A model generated the notes under the pieces. It worked only from the letters and a program-made list of their open reading frames with translations. It was not told the origin of the DNA and did not search any database. DNA of 13,285 bases from Pleurotus djamor (taxonomy: Eukaryota > Basidiomycota > Agaricomycetes > Agaricales > Pleurotaceae): positions 1 to 13,285 of the forward strand of contig JAPEVF010001151.1 of assembly GCA_029747585.1 (NCBI GenBank), written 5' to 3'. This document shows positions 1 to 9,724 of the stretch, piece after piece; position 1 is the stretch's first letter, and each line of letters starts with the position of its first letter. The translations under genes were made by a program, and so were the position numbers.

Positions 1-2188
1 GCTTATCTAGGGAATATGAGTTAGGTCGTCCAGGGAGGCTACGCAGAGGCGTACTCACAGAGTGGCTGAAGGGTGACACAAAGTCATTATGTGCAGACAC
101 ATTGTTAAGTAACAAGATGCGGACCTTATCGTCAGCTTGATAGATGTTCGCCTGTCAAGGAGACATCATCGGGGTTTGTATGTCGAAATTTAAGAAGAGG
201 AGGGGACGAACGTAGGTTATCGCCCCAGCCTGGACGAACACGTTATATACACTCGCCGATATGGTCCTAGGAAAGCCGCGAATGATGAACTTTAGAACTC
301 CACAAGTATCAATACATAAACACTCCTCACCTCGTGCGCACACTGTACGAATTCCTTGAAGCCCACGCAACTTGTATGGGATGAATATACGGGAAACCCG
401 TTATCAGAGTAACCACCGCATAGTAAACCCATTGTGATGTCTCGGACGTGAATGTATACAAAGCAATGAGCAAAGGCAAAGCCCAAAGTTGTAAGATCAT
501 CGTCGCAGCCACACGACTGTCTACGACCTCGCTGAAGTAGCTGGTGAAGAGGATCATGACCATGCCAATGACGGTGGATGGGATGGATAGGAGGTTGGCT
601 TCAGTGGTGTTGAAACCGAGGTTGCGGAGTGAGAGGGTTAGGTAGATGTGAGGTGGACCGACGGGAACTATTGGTGTGTCAGAAACGATTGGGACAGTGC
701 CATGGGATCGATACTTACGCATGTGTGTGATGCCAAGTGCCTGACACAGGAAGAGTCGGTTAGTAGGCTGAAGGGAGTAAGTCAGGGATTTCAGCACCCA
801 CATAGATAGGCCACATCCGCCAATCCTTCAAAGCTTCGAGTATCATTCGGGGGGAGAGGCCCTCGCGATTATGCATATCGGACTTGGATGGATCATCTCG
901 AAGAATCCTATTGACCATGATAATTTCTTCCCTTTAACCAAATTGAGCGAGCAGCATATCTGATCGTCAACACAACGGCCAACCTTTCGTTGAACCACCC
1001 ACGGGGTCTGAACCACGTCTTGGTCTGAGTCGGGCCAGCGGGCATTAGGAAGTAGGAGGAAACGCCTATGCTGAATGTAAGAAGGCCCTCGATCAAGAAA
1101 AGGTATCTCCAGCCGGCATGTCCTCCTACTCCACGTAATCTCAGAATCCCCGTAGCGAGAAACGCGCTGACGATGTCGGTGAGGTAGCTGGATACCCAAA
1201 AGTAGGCTAATCGTATGGGCACTGATGTAGGTCGAGAAGTCAGGGGGGAGATTGACAGAAACAAGGCAGGAGTTGGGTTCACTTACGCTCTGACTTGGTG
1301 TAGAAGTATGAGAGATACAAAACGACGTCAGGGATGAAACCGCCCTGGAGGAATCCAAGGAGGCATCTACACCATTTGACCTTGAAAATCGTTCAGATGT
1401 GAGATTGAAGCAGGCGAACCTGCAAGCAAGGAACGATGCTCTTCCTTTAATCCAGAATTGGCAGAAGGCAACGGCACCCCATAAAGACATCTGCGTAGGA
1501 ATCCAAACATCCGGACCAACTCGCTTAGAGACAAGTTGCGAGGGAAGCTCTGTACACAGAATAAGTTAATAACAATGACCATTTACTAATGAATGAAAAT
1601 GGAATGAAAGCGGCTTCGACATACCTGCAATCAAGAAGCAAAGCCTGAAAAGGGTGTTCCCCAGGTTGAAATCGTTCGTAGACAAGTTGAGGTCATCGAG
1701 GAAATTGTCCGTGTTGGCCTGGGAGATGTTGCTCCGATCAAGCTCGAGGCCGAAAAACATGATACACGCCCAGATCATGATGCGAAAGTCAATCTTGCGA
1801 ACAACCCGCTGAGATCCATCAAACCATGGAGTAAGAGATCAAACTTGTTATCAACGCAAGCGAAGTGGAAGGGGCGTACAAGTTCTTCTCTCCAAGTCCA
1901 TCGAGCGCTCGGATCGAACCTATGCGCGTTCTCATATTCAGACGGTGGTTTGTACGCTTCCAGTCCCGCAGGTTCATCAAAGACGGATGGCTGGGTAGCA
2001 ATGGCATCGAGATCTTTATCATGACGCTTCAATCTTTGCCAGAAGAACCGTGGCTGATCCGCTACGGGCGCTCCTAGAGGCGGGGTAACAGCGGTGGCTT
2101 CGTCCGTTACTGAGACTACATCCGGACTGAAAGCTTTCTTATCGTCGTCGTAGCTCGGTAGTCGTTCGGTTGGCAAGCAGGTAGTCAT
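1..2188 (-). CDS. MFS transporter, anion:cation symporter (Dal5/allantoate permease-like) family; 3' end off the window
   Basis: Plasma-membrane or vacuolar proton-coupled uptake of a small organic acid, vitamin or dipeptide is the usual role of this family; the substrate cannot be told from sequence. Exons read as 2188-1880, 1808-1625, 1549-1420, 1366-1287, 1221-984, 931-802, 740-719, 667-331, 266-212, 151-125, 65-59 and 6-1, giving about 508 codons, so only a short C-terminus is missing. All junction phases agree. Family hallmarks: DRSNISQANTDNFLDDL after the first membrane segment, ELPSQLVSKRVGPDVWIP, GFLQGGFIPDVVLYLSYFY, ELPIRLAYFW, GWRYLFLIEG, the central LRDDPSKSDMHNREGLS loop, PHIYLTLSLRNLGFNT, and WASRNSYSVRTRT near the C-terminus. 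The N-terminus of about 110 residues is cytosolic, ending in WTWREELRVVRKIDFRIM. The ATG at 2188 is the first in-frame one; the longer upstream frame has only a TTG. It lies downstream of a same-strand peptidase gene. The broad family is secure; allantoate specificity is not claimed. Confidence 0.93.
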
Positions 2189-2253
2189 CAAGTCAAACAG
2201 CACTGGGGGTACATACACACGCACACTCCGCAGCAAAATCCAAGTGTGAGCAT
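2188..2253 (-). promoter_or_regulatory. Upstream ORF of 21 codons overlapping the transporter start (TGATG)
   Basis: The first ATG downstream of the TATA-like element on the minus strand is at 2253. It opens a 21-codon frame that differs from the transporter frame. Its TGA stop (2190-2188) shares its A with the transporter ATG, forming TGATG. This arrangement can limit or couple main-frame translation by reinitiation. Whether the leader is really transcribed from upstream of 2253 is inferred from the TATA position. Confidence 0.45.
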
Positions 2254-2385
2254 TTCGTTGCTTTTCTTGGAGGTCTTCGAGAAGCGGTTGTGTGAAGCCA
2301 GCGGAAAGAATCTGCGCTCTGCCGTATGGCGTTTAAATCGACCAGGATGGCGCAATTTCAGGATATGATTAGAAACCTTGCGAGT

Positions 2386-2393
2386 TATTTATA
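2386..2393 (-). promoter_or_regulatory. TATA box candidate for the MFS transporter gene
   Basis: TATAAATA on the minus strand lies about 200 nt upstream of the transporter ATG, inside the 247-nt gap to the peptidase stop. It matches the TATA consensus exactly, but no transcription start can be seen. Confidence 0.4.
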
Positions 2394-2435
2394 AAGACGG
2401 GAAAGTTGTCGATCGTGCGAGTGCGAAGATGGTGT

Positions 2436-4659
2436 TTACAGCAGTAACGATTCGTCTGCATTGAGAATGAGTGTCATAAAGAATACAACCATCTCTATCA
2501 GCGAATCCACAGATATATCTGTACAAGCTAGTCAGCTACCGGAGGGGTGCGCATGTAGAATCCAGGCACTCACATTCGTTCACACTGTGCAGCCCACTCA
2601 AAGCTCCATTCGCACCGTCCTGGTGCGTATACCTGAATATATAGCTGGAAAGGTTCCAATAGGCCCTCGTATCTAGTGGCTCAAGGTTTGTAAGCCATCA
2701 GAGGTGGTAAAAGGGACGACATGCCGCTATTTCCAGACATAATCCCAGGACTGACAATGATGTTGTCGCCAGTGAGGTTGCGACATACATTATAAGTAGC
2801 CTTGATACTGCTCGCGAGAAGGGAATAAGGAGCAGCATCAATCTCTATGGGTGTCGTAGGAGCGGGCTCTAAGGCAGTGCCCCAGGCGTCGCTCAAGATT
2901 AAGTTACTCAGTGTCGTCCTATCCTCAAAGACAGAATCTTCAGCATCGAACGCATGGAAAGATAGATTGAAATTGGTGGCAAGAGGGCGGAGCATGCCCG
3001 CTATACGATCAATAGTCTCTGAAACAGAGCTGAACAAAGATGTTGAGCGTCATGAGGCTGGATCGAGGAATATGGGACACACACGAACCTCGTGGTTGAA
3101 ATACGATGATTGATGAGTGCCCATGCATCTTCAGGCAAGGCGTTTGACTTGATACCTCCTTGAACCATTGTTATGGCTTGGGTGGTTTGCATCAAGCTAC
3201 CGTATATTGGGTGCGTGGACAACTGTAGCTCCAGAGCACGCAGCGCCCTATCAGAATTGACGGCCATGTAGATACTTCGACGGAGATCCAAAGGCAAGCC
3301 GGGAGCGTGGACGGCGAGGCATTGCAAAGTTAGGAACACGGGAGAGTGACGGAACTGATCAAAGTTAGAATATGTACAAATAATAATAAATCGATAACTC
3401 ACAAGATGGAACGGGTGGGGGTGCTCCTCCAATTCTACCAGTAAAGCGGATAGGATGCCAATACTCTGAAGATATCCCTTCGATGGCCGATCGAGCAAAA
3501 TGTATGTCAAGGGAAATGACGTACCGTATGCGCGGGAGGGAGCGAAGAATGGCCTCCCGGCGTCTTGACCTCTACTTTCACGTCGAGGTACCCCTTCTCA
3601 CTGATAGAAGGGGTGGCAAAGACCGCCCCGTACTGAGGCCCGAAGCCATCTAATAATACCATATGAAGTATATCGATCCTTGTCAGCCCATGCCGACGCA
3701 CCTCCCTCATCTACAATCATGGCAAATCCATCCTGACCGTAAGTGTCAAGTAGAACCGGGGCGAGCTTGCCTGCTCCCTAAGATACTGTTTAATGATTTG
3801 ATTGAGATAAGGAAGCATGATACCTCTTCGCCGCTCGATTCTTCGTCAAAACCGAAAGCAAGAACAATTGATCGACTGGGTTTGAATCGGGCTTCAAGCA
3901 GAAGTTCGACCGTCGCGAGAAGGCCTATCAGCCCATTTTTGTCGTCCGATGAGCCACGGCCCCAGATTTTTTGTCCTAGATATATTGAACAGGGATCCAA
4001 TCAAAGTTCGAAGTAGGTGCTAAGGCAGACCATCATTGAAACCAGAATATGGCGGATACGTCCATTGATGTAGGGTCTTCGGATCAACTGGGACCACGTC
4101 TACTTGACCACACGGTGGTCAGTCGATTGCTAAATAGTGAAAAGAAGCTGCGTACCTTGGTGAGCGGTAAGTAAGATTGGCTTCTTTGCCAATTCGGAGC
4201 CCTCCCATGCAAGGATGACGCCGTAGGTATTGACTTTCGTCACAGACAAGGACGTAAACCTGGGCCGGTCAAAAACGTACATCGCCTCGAATCATGAGAA
4301 AACATACGTGAGGGGGAATGAATCCACGAGGTAATCGTGGAAAGAAGCGAATATATCCCATCTTGAATCATTTCCAACGGGAAGCATATCATCAAAGGTC
4401 TCTGTCCTAAATCAGTTTCCAGTCGGTCTAAGTTGCATAATGGCGAGCGAAGAAAGCTTACGCACGGAATCCTGATTGCACCAGAAAGCCAATCGGCCAC
4501 GCGTTCACGGTGGGCTTCATGCATAAGATTGGATGATAAGCGTCGCCAAAGGTAGTTGCTGGGTTGGGTTACTTGCACTTGCGGGCAAGGTTGATTGGCT
4601 GTATCAGCCGTCAGTAGCCCCAGCGCGTTCAGTAGAAATGCGACAAAGAAAGTGAGCAT
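2436..4659 (-). CDS. M20 family Gly-Xaa carboxypeptidase (CPS1-like)
   Basis: Zinc metallopeptidase that removes the C-terminal residue of small peptides with Gly next to last; the yeast family member is vacuolar. Exons: 4659-4466, 4406-4308, 4259-4156, 4099-4031, 3975-3824, 3777-3702, 3649-3525, 3465-3403, 3354-3089, 3029-2725, 2672-2574, 2518-2436; total 1635 nt, 544 aa, in frame throughout and near family length. Residues 2-17 are hydrophobic (signal or anchor). Dizinc-site motifs: TAHQDVVPVD (H131, D133), GRGSSDDK (D166), FGFDEES (catalytic/metal EE 200-201), IVDEG (D229), and C-terminal LHSVNE (H513). The dimerisation-domain signature TPGGHSSLPPAHT follows GYLDVKVEV. The C-terminus ends LILNADESLLL, as in family members. 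One intron (2724-2673) must use a GC donor. Tandem GATA motifs and a palindrome lie just upstream. The same-strand neighbour downstream is a transporter. An N-acyl amino-acid amidase role (PM20D1-like) is possible but unsupported. Confidence 0.95.
2673..2724 (-). other. Non-canonical GC-AG intron in the peptidase gene
   Basis: The motif before the junction is SPGIMSGNS and after it DTRAYWNLSSYIFRY, which matches the family pattern SGNTDTR-YW. In-frame joining requires donor G|GCATGT and acceptor CACTAG. Nearby GT dinucleotides (in GTCGTC) give the wrong phase. The 52-nt length is normal for this locus. GC-AG is a known minor class of U2 introns. Confidence 0.8.
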
Positions 4660-4708
4660 GTTGCACGCGTTGTGCGTTGAGGATTGCGAGAAGGCGCATT
4701 TAAACTTT

Positions 4709-4725
4709 GTCGCCTTAAAGGCGAC
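4709..4725. promoter_or_regulatory. Perfect 17-nt palindrome upstream of the peptidase
   Basis: GTCGCCTTAAAGGCGAC has 8-nt arms and a single central A. It starts 50 nt upstream of the peptidase ATG. It may be a dimeric transcription-factor site or a leader hairpin. No specific factor is assigned. Confidence 0.4.
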
Positions 4726-4778
4726 GGCGTTGGATCGGTGATGCCACTTTGGAAAAAAGATATTCGGGGAAATATATT

Positions 4779-4790
4779 CCTATCTTATCC
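4779..4790 (-). promoter_or_regulatory. Paired GATA motifs upstream of the peptidase
   Basis: On the minus strand GGATAAGATAGG carries two overlapping GATA cores, the second a full HGATAR match (AGATAG), about 120-130 nt upstream of the ATG. Fungal AreA/NIT2 nitrogen-regulatory factors bind such sites, which would fit a peptidase gene. Short motifs occur by chance, so this is suggestive only. An AT-rich TATA-like stretch lies at 4771-4778. Confidence 0.35.
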
Positions 4791-5582
4791 CCCAAGTCCA
4801 AAGCAGGGCTGCCGGATTGGTTCAGGAAACTTCAAAGTTGGATTCACAGCGTCTACATAGACGAGCATCCAGCTCGCTCCTCGTGGAACGACATCGCATC
4901 TCACGAGCGACGTAGAATCGGTGTTATACGTCGATCTTGTGTTCAACTATCCTTCCGAGACAAATTGCGCTGGAAGCGTGCAATCAGCCGTTTGCACAAG
5001 CTTCACCCACGATGATGCGCACCTGTGAGAACTACACCCCAAGAACGGCAAGAACCAAGCCATTCATATCCACTGAGATTTGAGACGCGTCGAACTTCGA
5101 GTGCTGTTGCTTTCTGTCATTGAAACCATGCGTGCCAGGAAGCCTGCGGCGAAATCCAAGCGAAAACAATTGCATTTCAATCAAAACTTTCTTCCTAGTC
5201 CAGAAGCCTAAGCTGGTGTTGCGTTCCCTACGAGGATGAAGCGGTACGATGTAGACACATTATTGGTCGATGAAGGAGCAATGAAGGCCACAATTGGGCC
5301 ACAATGAACCATGGCTGTGTGATGCAAAAGAGCATGGGGTTCAGGGACGGCTGGAAGGTTCGCTGTCATGCACGTGTAATAGGGGCGATAGGAGTGATCG
5401 CCAGGTCCCCCAGAGAACCACTGCATTGAGAGTACCCAAAGAGACGACTAGAAAAGCCGGGAAGAAAATGAAGAGAGAGTGGTGAGTAAGAGAACATTGT
5501 AATACTTTATCTATGAAGTTTGAAGCAACCCCCAGATCGCGTCCGTGACTCCCCGGTGTTCTATTTCTGGCATACTCTATCG

Positions 5583-5662
5583 GTATGTCACTGTCAGTGA
5601 ATGTGAAGGTCTGAAGGGCCTGAAGCTGAAGCCTTTCACCTCCAAGCGCCTGTGTTTTTCAG
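5583..5662 (+). other. Probable 5'-leader intron of the Zn-cluster gene
   Basis: A strong GTATGT donor at 5583, CTGAAG branch-like elements and a TGTTTTTCAG acceptor ending at 5662 frame an 80-nt intron just 38 nt before the ATG at 5701. Splicing would remove the out-of-frame ATG at 5585 from the leader. Inferred from splice signals alone. Confidence 0.55.
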
Positions 5663-5700
5663 ATTTTTCAACATCAACTGGTTTCTCGTCGCTCGCCAGC

Positions 5701-7397
5701 ATGTCGAGAGGCCTCGATGTCGAAGACGTCCGCCGCCTCTTCCCCCATCACACCATGCCAGTCGCCCCGGATGGGTCGCGACAATTACGTCTCGAATGCA
5801 CTGGCAGGGTCCTGTCGCTTGCAGTGATCAACGATTTTAAAAAGACCTCCAGAACAAAGTTGAACCACGCCGAGTCAGCCGCCCTCTTCGAGAATCTGAC
5901 ACCAGAGGAACGGATTTGCGACGCTTGTAGAATCGCTGACAGGGAGCTACAGTGCAAGTTGAGGTTAGGTGGAACTCGGTGTACCTTTTGCCATAGGCAT
6001 GGATACGTCTGTAGCTTCACGGACCGCCTGCGTATAGACATCCTCTGCCAACGCTATCTAATGTCCTTGCCAGAGGCGGTTGAATTGTATCGCCCGTTTG
6101 CGTGCAGGGAAACTGACTTGGGTACGTCATTGTTGTTGCCTCTTCCTGTTCCATGTAGATTGATAAAAGTTGTAAATCCGCCGTTCTTCTACACGTAGGA
6201 CTTACAGAAGACGGAACGAATGCCAATACCAACTCGGAGCAGGCCAGCTCCAACAGCCCAGCCCAGACGACGCACACCCATCAGTCCAGCTCCAGATCGG
6301 TTACTTCGACGCGCTTCCGTCCGCGGTCTTCCATAGCTAGAAAATATGGGTACCCCCATTTCCGGGACATTGAAGAGGGGGAATCCCAGTCCCCTACAGC
6401 ATCATCTTCCCATGTTGGCCTCAAAGTACGCCCATCATCTCTGAGGAAGCGAACTCAATCCGTTCGACGAACCATTCTAATCAGCGCTGGCGACAAGCGA
6501 CGACGGTCGGTCTCTCCTGCTGCATCGCGTCGTAGAGCCCGCCGTCACTCCCCAAGCGGTTCGTCAGATATCGAGGTGATCCCCTCCTCTCGCTTGTCAA
6601 AGTCGTCCCCATCAAAAGAGGGCGCGACGCTATCAATCGAAGATCAGCTCGATGCCCTCAGGCACGAAGTTGAAGCGTGGAAAGAAAAGACCTTCATTGC
6701 CCAGGACGAGGTCGAGTCAATGCATGATCTTGCCGTTCACTATGAGTATCGGAGTGAGATTTTGGAAGAGGAATTAGCGCAGGAGAGGCAAAGCCATCTT
6801 GACCAACGGGAGCAACTGGTAACGGTGCAGGAACTTGCACGCGCTTCCGCTGAGCTGGAACCGAATGGTACGGTATCATTGCCAACGCTGGCAATGTGGA
6901 TGATGAGTGAGTCTGCGGGTCTGACGTTTCTCCATCGCTCCCTTTCGTCGGCGTCGGTCCCCGAATCCCCCAGCGAGCCTGTGTTACTCGGTCAAGGAGC
7001 ATACTCTGCCTCCCTCGCCTTGATTGCTAGCCAGCACGAGGGTCTCAACAACTGGCTTGTTGGTCATCTCCCAGGCTTCCAGCACCTCGTTATTAACACA
7101 GCGCAAGAAGGGGTCGTTGCACCGTCCGAGGAGCGCTATCGACGTATTGAAGATGCGGCGAGATTGGCTAGGGAAGATTTGGAGTTGGAGAGACTCATCG
7201 AGGAAAATCGGGTTGCAGCCGAGGAGGAGAAACGTCAAAAGGAGATTGAGAAAAAGAAAGCTCAGCAGGAAGCGCTGTGCGCCAAGTTCGCCGAGACGAG
7301 GGAGGCAGCAAGGATGGCGAAGGAAGCTCAGGACAAGTTGCAGGCTGAACTTGCTGACCTTGGGGTCGAAATACCACCATCTCCTCCCGATCACTAG
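5701..7397 (+). CDS. Putative nuclear protein with divergent Zn(2)Cys(6)-like cluster and coiled coils
   Basis: Two exons, 5701-6121 and 6199-7397, joined at GTACGT/CGTAG; 539 aa, frame exact. An earlier TAG acceptor near 6158 would run straight into a stop. The ATG at 5701 (context GCCAGCATG) is the first in frame. Residues 73-104 carry C-x2-C-x8-C-x8-C-x2-C-x6-C (CDAC, C85, C94-TFC, C104), which resembles a fungal binuclear zinc cluster but with a longer first spacing and the cluster internal instead of at the extreme N-terminus. Residues about 155-280 are low-complexity Ser/Thr/Pro with a strongly basic, Arg/Ser-rich part near 223-260 (RKR, KRRR, RRRARR) that looks like a nuclear localisation signal. 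Residues about 285-375 and 450-535 are Glu/Lys/Ala-rich coiled coils. No fungal transcription-factor middle-homology domain is visible. A DNA-binding role is inferred and unproven; lineage-specific proteins of this layout are common in Agaricomycetes. Confidence 0.75.
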
Positions 7398-7633
7398 TAC
7401 TCCTGAGTCCACCGCGACGGAGAACGTCCATGGACCATTTTGATTTTTGGCCCGATTTTGGCTTGTCCCAGTCGTTCCCTTGCAGTAGAACTTGTGTAAA
7501 ATTTTGAAAATATATAGAGGGCGACGTTTCCGGGACCGACACAGATAGAGGGCGTTTCCACGACAGTGTATGAAGGGGTATGCATAACCTCGGACCGCCA
7601 AGGTATCTAAGTAGTACTCTAATGTTGTCCTAG

Positions 7634-9342
7634 TTAATGGTCTTTAATATCCAAAGGCGCGTCCCATCGACTCTCCCATTGTTGTATCGCTTCCTTCACT
7701 TCCGCATCAGCAACACGACCCATAATGCTAACCTGCTCAGCAACGCCTCTAAGCACCCCAATAACCTCCCGATTCCCTTCCGTAAACCCAAATTCAGCAT
7801 AAACCAATCCTCTTTCCTTTGCAAACTCCTTCACGAGCATTGAAGCTTTACGGAGGTTATGTCTAGGCAACCGAGGGAAGAGGTGGTGCGTGACTTGGAG
7901 GTGGAGACCTCCGTGAATGAATGATACTGAAGGGTGGCAGATAACGTCGGTTGTGGTGCGCAGTTGTCTGTGAGGGAAAGACTCGACGACGCCAAGATCA
8001 GCGGTAGACATTGAGAAATGGGATAAGACGATCTGAGGGAATAAGTGAGAGCGAGAACGGGACGGTCAAGGAACCTAGACCAACCTGGACGTGGACTGGG
8101 CTGGCTACGACGTTGCTTACAAGCAAGAAACCAAGTGCCTTCTGCCAAGACCCACATCCGTACAGAACTGAGGAATACCAGCACCAGTAGAATGCTATCC
8201 CACCGATTTCAAGCCAAACCGCCCACCTGCCTCCCTTGGCGCGCGGGGGCTCAAAGGCGCGTCGAATGAGAAACTCGTACGATAGTCTGTATAGATTGAA
8301 TCGCGCTAGTGCGAGGATAACGTAGAAGAGTTTATGTTGAACGGAGATTAACACTTTCGATGCCCAGTCGAATTCGAATAGTCGTTTGTAGTACGACGAC
8401 CAGAGATTGTAGAAGAATATTGGCGAGATAGCAAAGATGGGGAGGTACTGGATGTCGGGGTCATGAGAGGGATGGTTTGTTACGACTATAAGGAGAATTT
8501 CAGTCATGTAGGCAAACGAGGAAGACAATGGAAACGTACGATGATGAACATTGTGGTTGTGTACCCACCACCCCGCACTCAGTCCACCAAGAAAGTCGGC
8601 CAGGAATATGGCGATCGAGCGGTCAATAGCCCACTTGTGGGTTACGCCGTTGTGTCCGAGATCATGTACCACAAAGGTCAATTGATGCCACAACAAACCA
8701 AGGAAGAAGGCACTGCTCAAATACCACCGATGGTAGTAGGCATAGACAGTGAGCACGGCGAGAAGCGAATACCGCACGACTTCCGGCCCATATCCAGTGA
8801 GGTAGGGTGTCTCGTAGAGTCCAGCATCCACGACGCGTTTGTGCAGGGACTTGTAAGCTGCGGAATGTTCAGCCTGAACTTTGAGAGACAATTTCGTCGG
8901 AACCGACGCCAGATTAGCCATAGTCGGCCCTTCTTGTGTCGGAAGTTGCTCTCGCTTGACGAGTAGAATTTCCGAGGCAGGTTCCATCGCAGCAAACGTA
9001 CTGGATTCATTGAACCACGCTTGGTCACCGTCGGCATTCACTTTCCTCACCCAGCCCGTCTGCACGGGGGGAACGAGGGGGGACCCAGCAACCATTCTCG
9101 TCTGTCTCTACCGTACCGATGGCGTATTTCTTGATGGTTTTGAGTGTATGGTCCGAATGGTATGCCTCGATTTCATCCGACGCGTCTCGACCAACAAAGT
9201 GTAGTATGGCCAAGGAGCCCCCAGGATGTCCGTCTAGCCATGATTTCGGTATTCGAAGGAGTTGCTTGTTGAGAATGACGAGAATGTCGCCGTCGAGGAT
9301 GCGCTGTGCAACAGCCTGACGCGACCAAATGGTGGTCTTCAT
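7634..9342 (-). CDS. Cytochrome b5-fused front-end desaturase, delta-8 sphingolipid desaturase-like
   Basis: ER membrane di-iron enzyme that takes electrons through its own cytochrome b5 domain; by family it most likely introduces the delta-8 double bond in sphingoid bases of ceramides. Exons 9342-9112, 9059-8540, 8485-8085, 8032-7634 give 516 aa with consistent phases. Haem-binding b5 motif HPGG (H39) with second histidine in EAYHSD (H62). Three histidine boxes: HDLGH (209-213), HNHNVHH with HNVHH at 246-250, and QVTHH (430-434), where Gln replaces the first His as in front-end desaturases. Membrane segments flank boxes one and two and lie around residues 300-370. The ATG at 9342 is chosen because the upstream extension offers only GTG. 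The join between 9112 and 9059 is ambiguous: a 52-nt intron fits the phase, but the unspliced +1 frame encodes a family-like VPLVPPVQTGW. It converges on the Zn-cluster gene, 236 nt apart. A delta-6/delta-5 acyl front-end desaturase is the main alternative. Confidence 0.92.
9060..9111 (-). other. Ambiguous junction in the desaturase: 52-nt intron or 1-nt frameshift
   Basis: Donor GTAGAG after AIGT, a C-rich tract and acceptor GTGCAG make a plausible phase-0 intron. The same DNA, read with one C fewer in the C6 run (9077-9082, G6 on plus), stays open and encodes the linker usually seen between the b5 and desaturase domains. Both readings preserve the remaining protein. Confidence 0.6.
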
Positions 9343-9724
9343 GAAAGTTTGAGAAGCGCCGAAATTTACTGTCAATTTCGCTGACACTCGCCCTCAGAGC
9401 AGAGGAGATGATGTGCTTCGAATTTGTAGTTTTCTACGTCTGGAAAGTGCACTGGTACAATATAGGTAAATTACAGAAGGCGAATGGTAATAAACGAGAA
9501 TCATTCATGACATGGATTGCACGCTAATAACGCCCAGCTTGCCCCCAACAGCCCCTGCGCATTGTGCAGACCTTTGAACATAGTACGCAGTAGGCAAAAT
9601 TTAGTAAAACCACGCCTTTTGTGCAGCGTTGTGCTCGATGTAATAGTTGGTCGTGTATACCTCGATCACGGTGTGACTGAGCGTGACCCATCTGGAACAA
9701 ACAGCTTCACATCTAACCACCACA
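9343..9724. other. Intergenic region upstream of the desaturase
   Basis: No gene recognised. On the minus strand a weak TATA-like CTATATTG lies about 115 nt before the desaturase ATG. The rest shows no repeats or RNA genes that I can identify. Confidence 0.5.

Larger units (their letters stand above)
4660..5582. other. Intergenic region between divergent peptidase and Zn-cluster genes
   Basis: Apart from the palindrome and GATA pair, about 900 nt carry no convincing gene. A minus-strand ATG frame of 72 codons (5426-5208) and a plus-strand frame (4749-5015, TTG start only) show no recognisable domain or splice-supported extension. The stretch probably holds the two divergent promoters. Confidence 0.55.

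Noticed and set aside
843..1490. 215-codon minus-strand frame overlapping transporter exons
   Set aside because: It matches transporter sequence only at its start; the remainder reads introns and a wrong frame. The spliced model recovers all family motifs.
4749..5015. 88-codon plus-strand frame in the peptidase/Zn-gene gap
   Set aside because: It starts with TTG, has no ATG in frame near the beginning, no recognisable motif, and overlaps the likely peptidase promoter.
5208..5426. 72-codon minus-strand ATG frame
   Set aside because: There is no domain, signal peptide or cysteine pattern, and no splice-supported upstream exon; the neighbouring hydrophobic frame (FIFFPAFLVV) has no ATG and is not joined to it convincingly.
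6984..7601. 205-codon minus-strand frame opposite the coiled-coil gene
   Set aside because: It is antisense to a well-formed coding exon; Glu/Lys-rich coding sequence commonly yields open antisense frames.
8463..8966. 167-codon plus-strand frame inside the desaturase
   Set aside because: It is antisense to the desaturase exons, which carry conserved histidine boxes.
1..9342. Secondary-metabolite or fatty-acid/amino-acid lipidation cluster (transporter, M20 enzyme, desaturase)
   Set aside because: There is no synthase, and the genes have ordinary housekeeping homologues. The Zn-cluster gene lies between them with no known pathway link.
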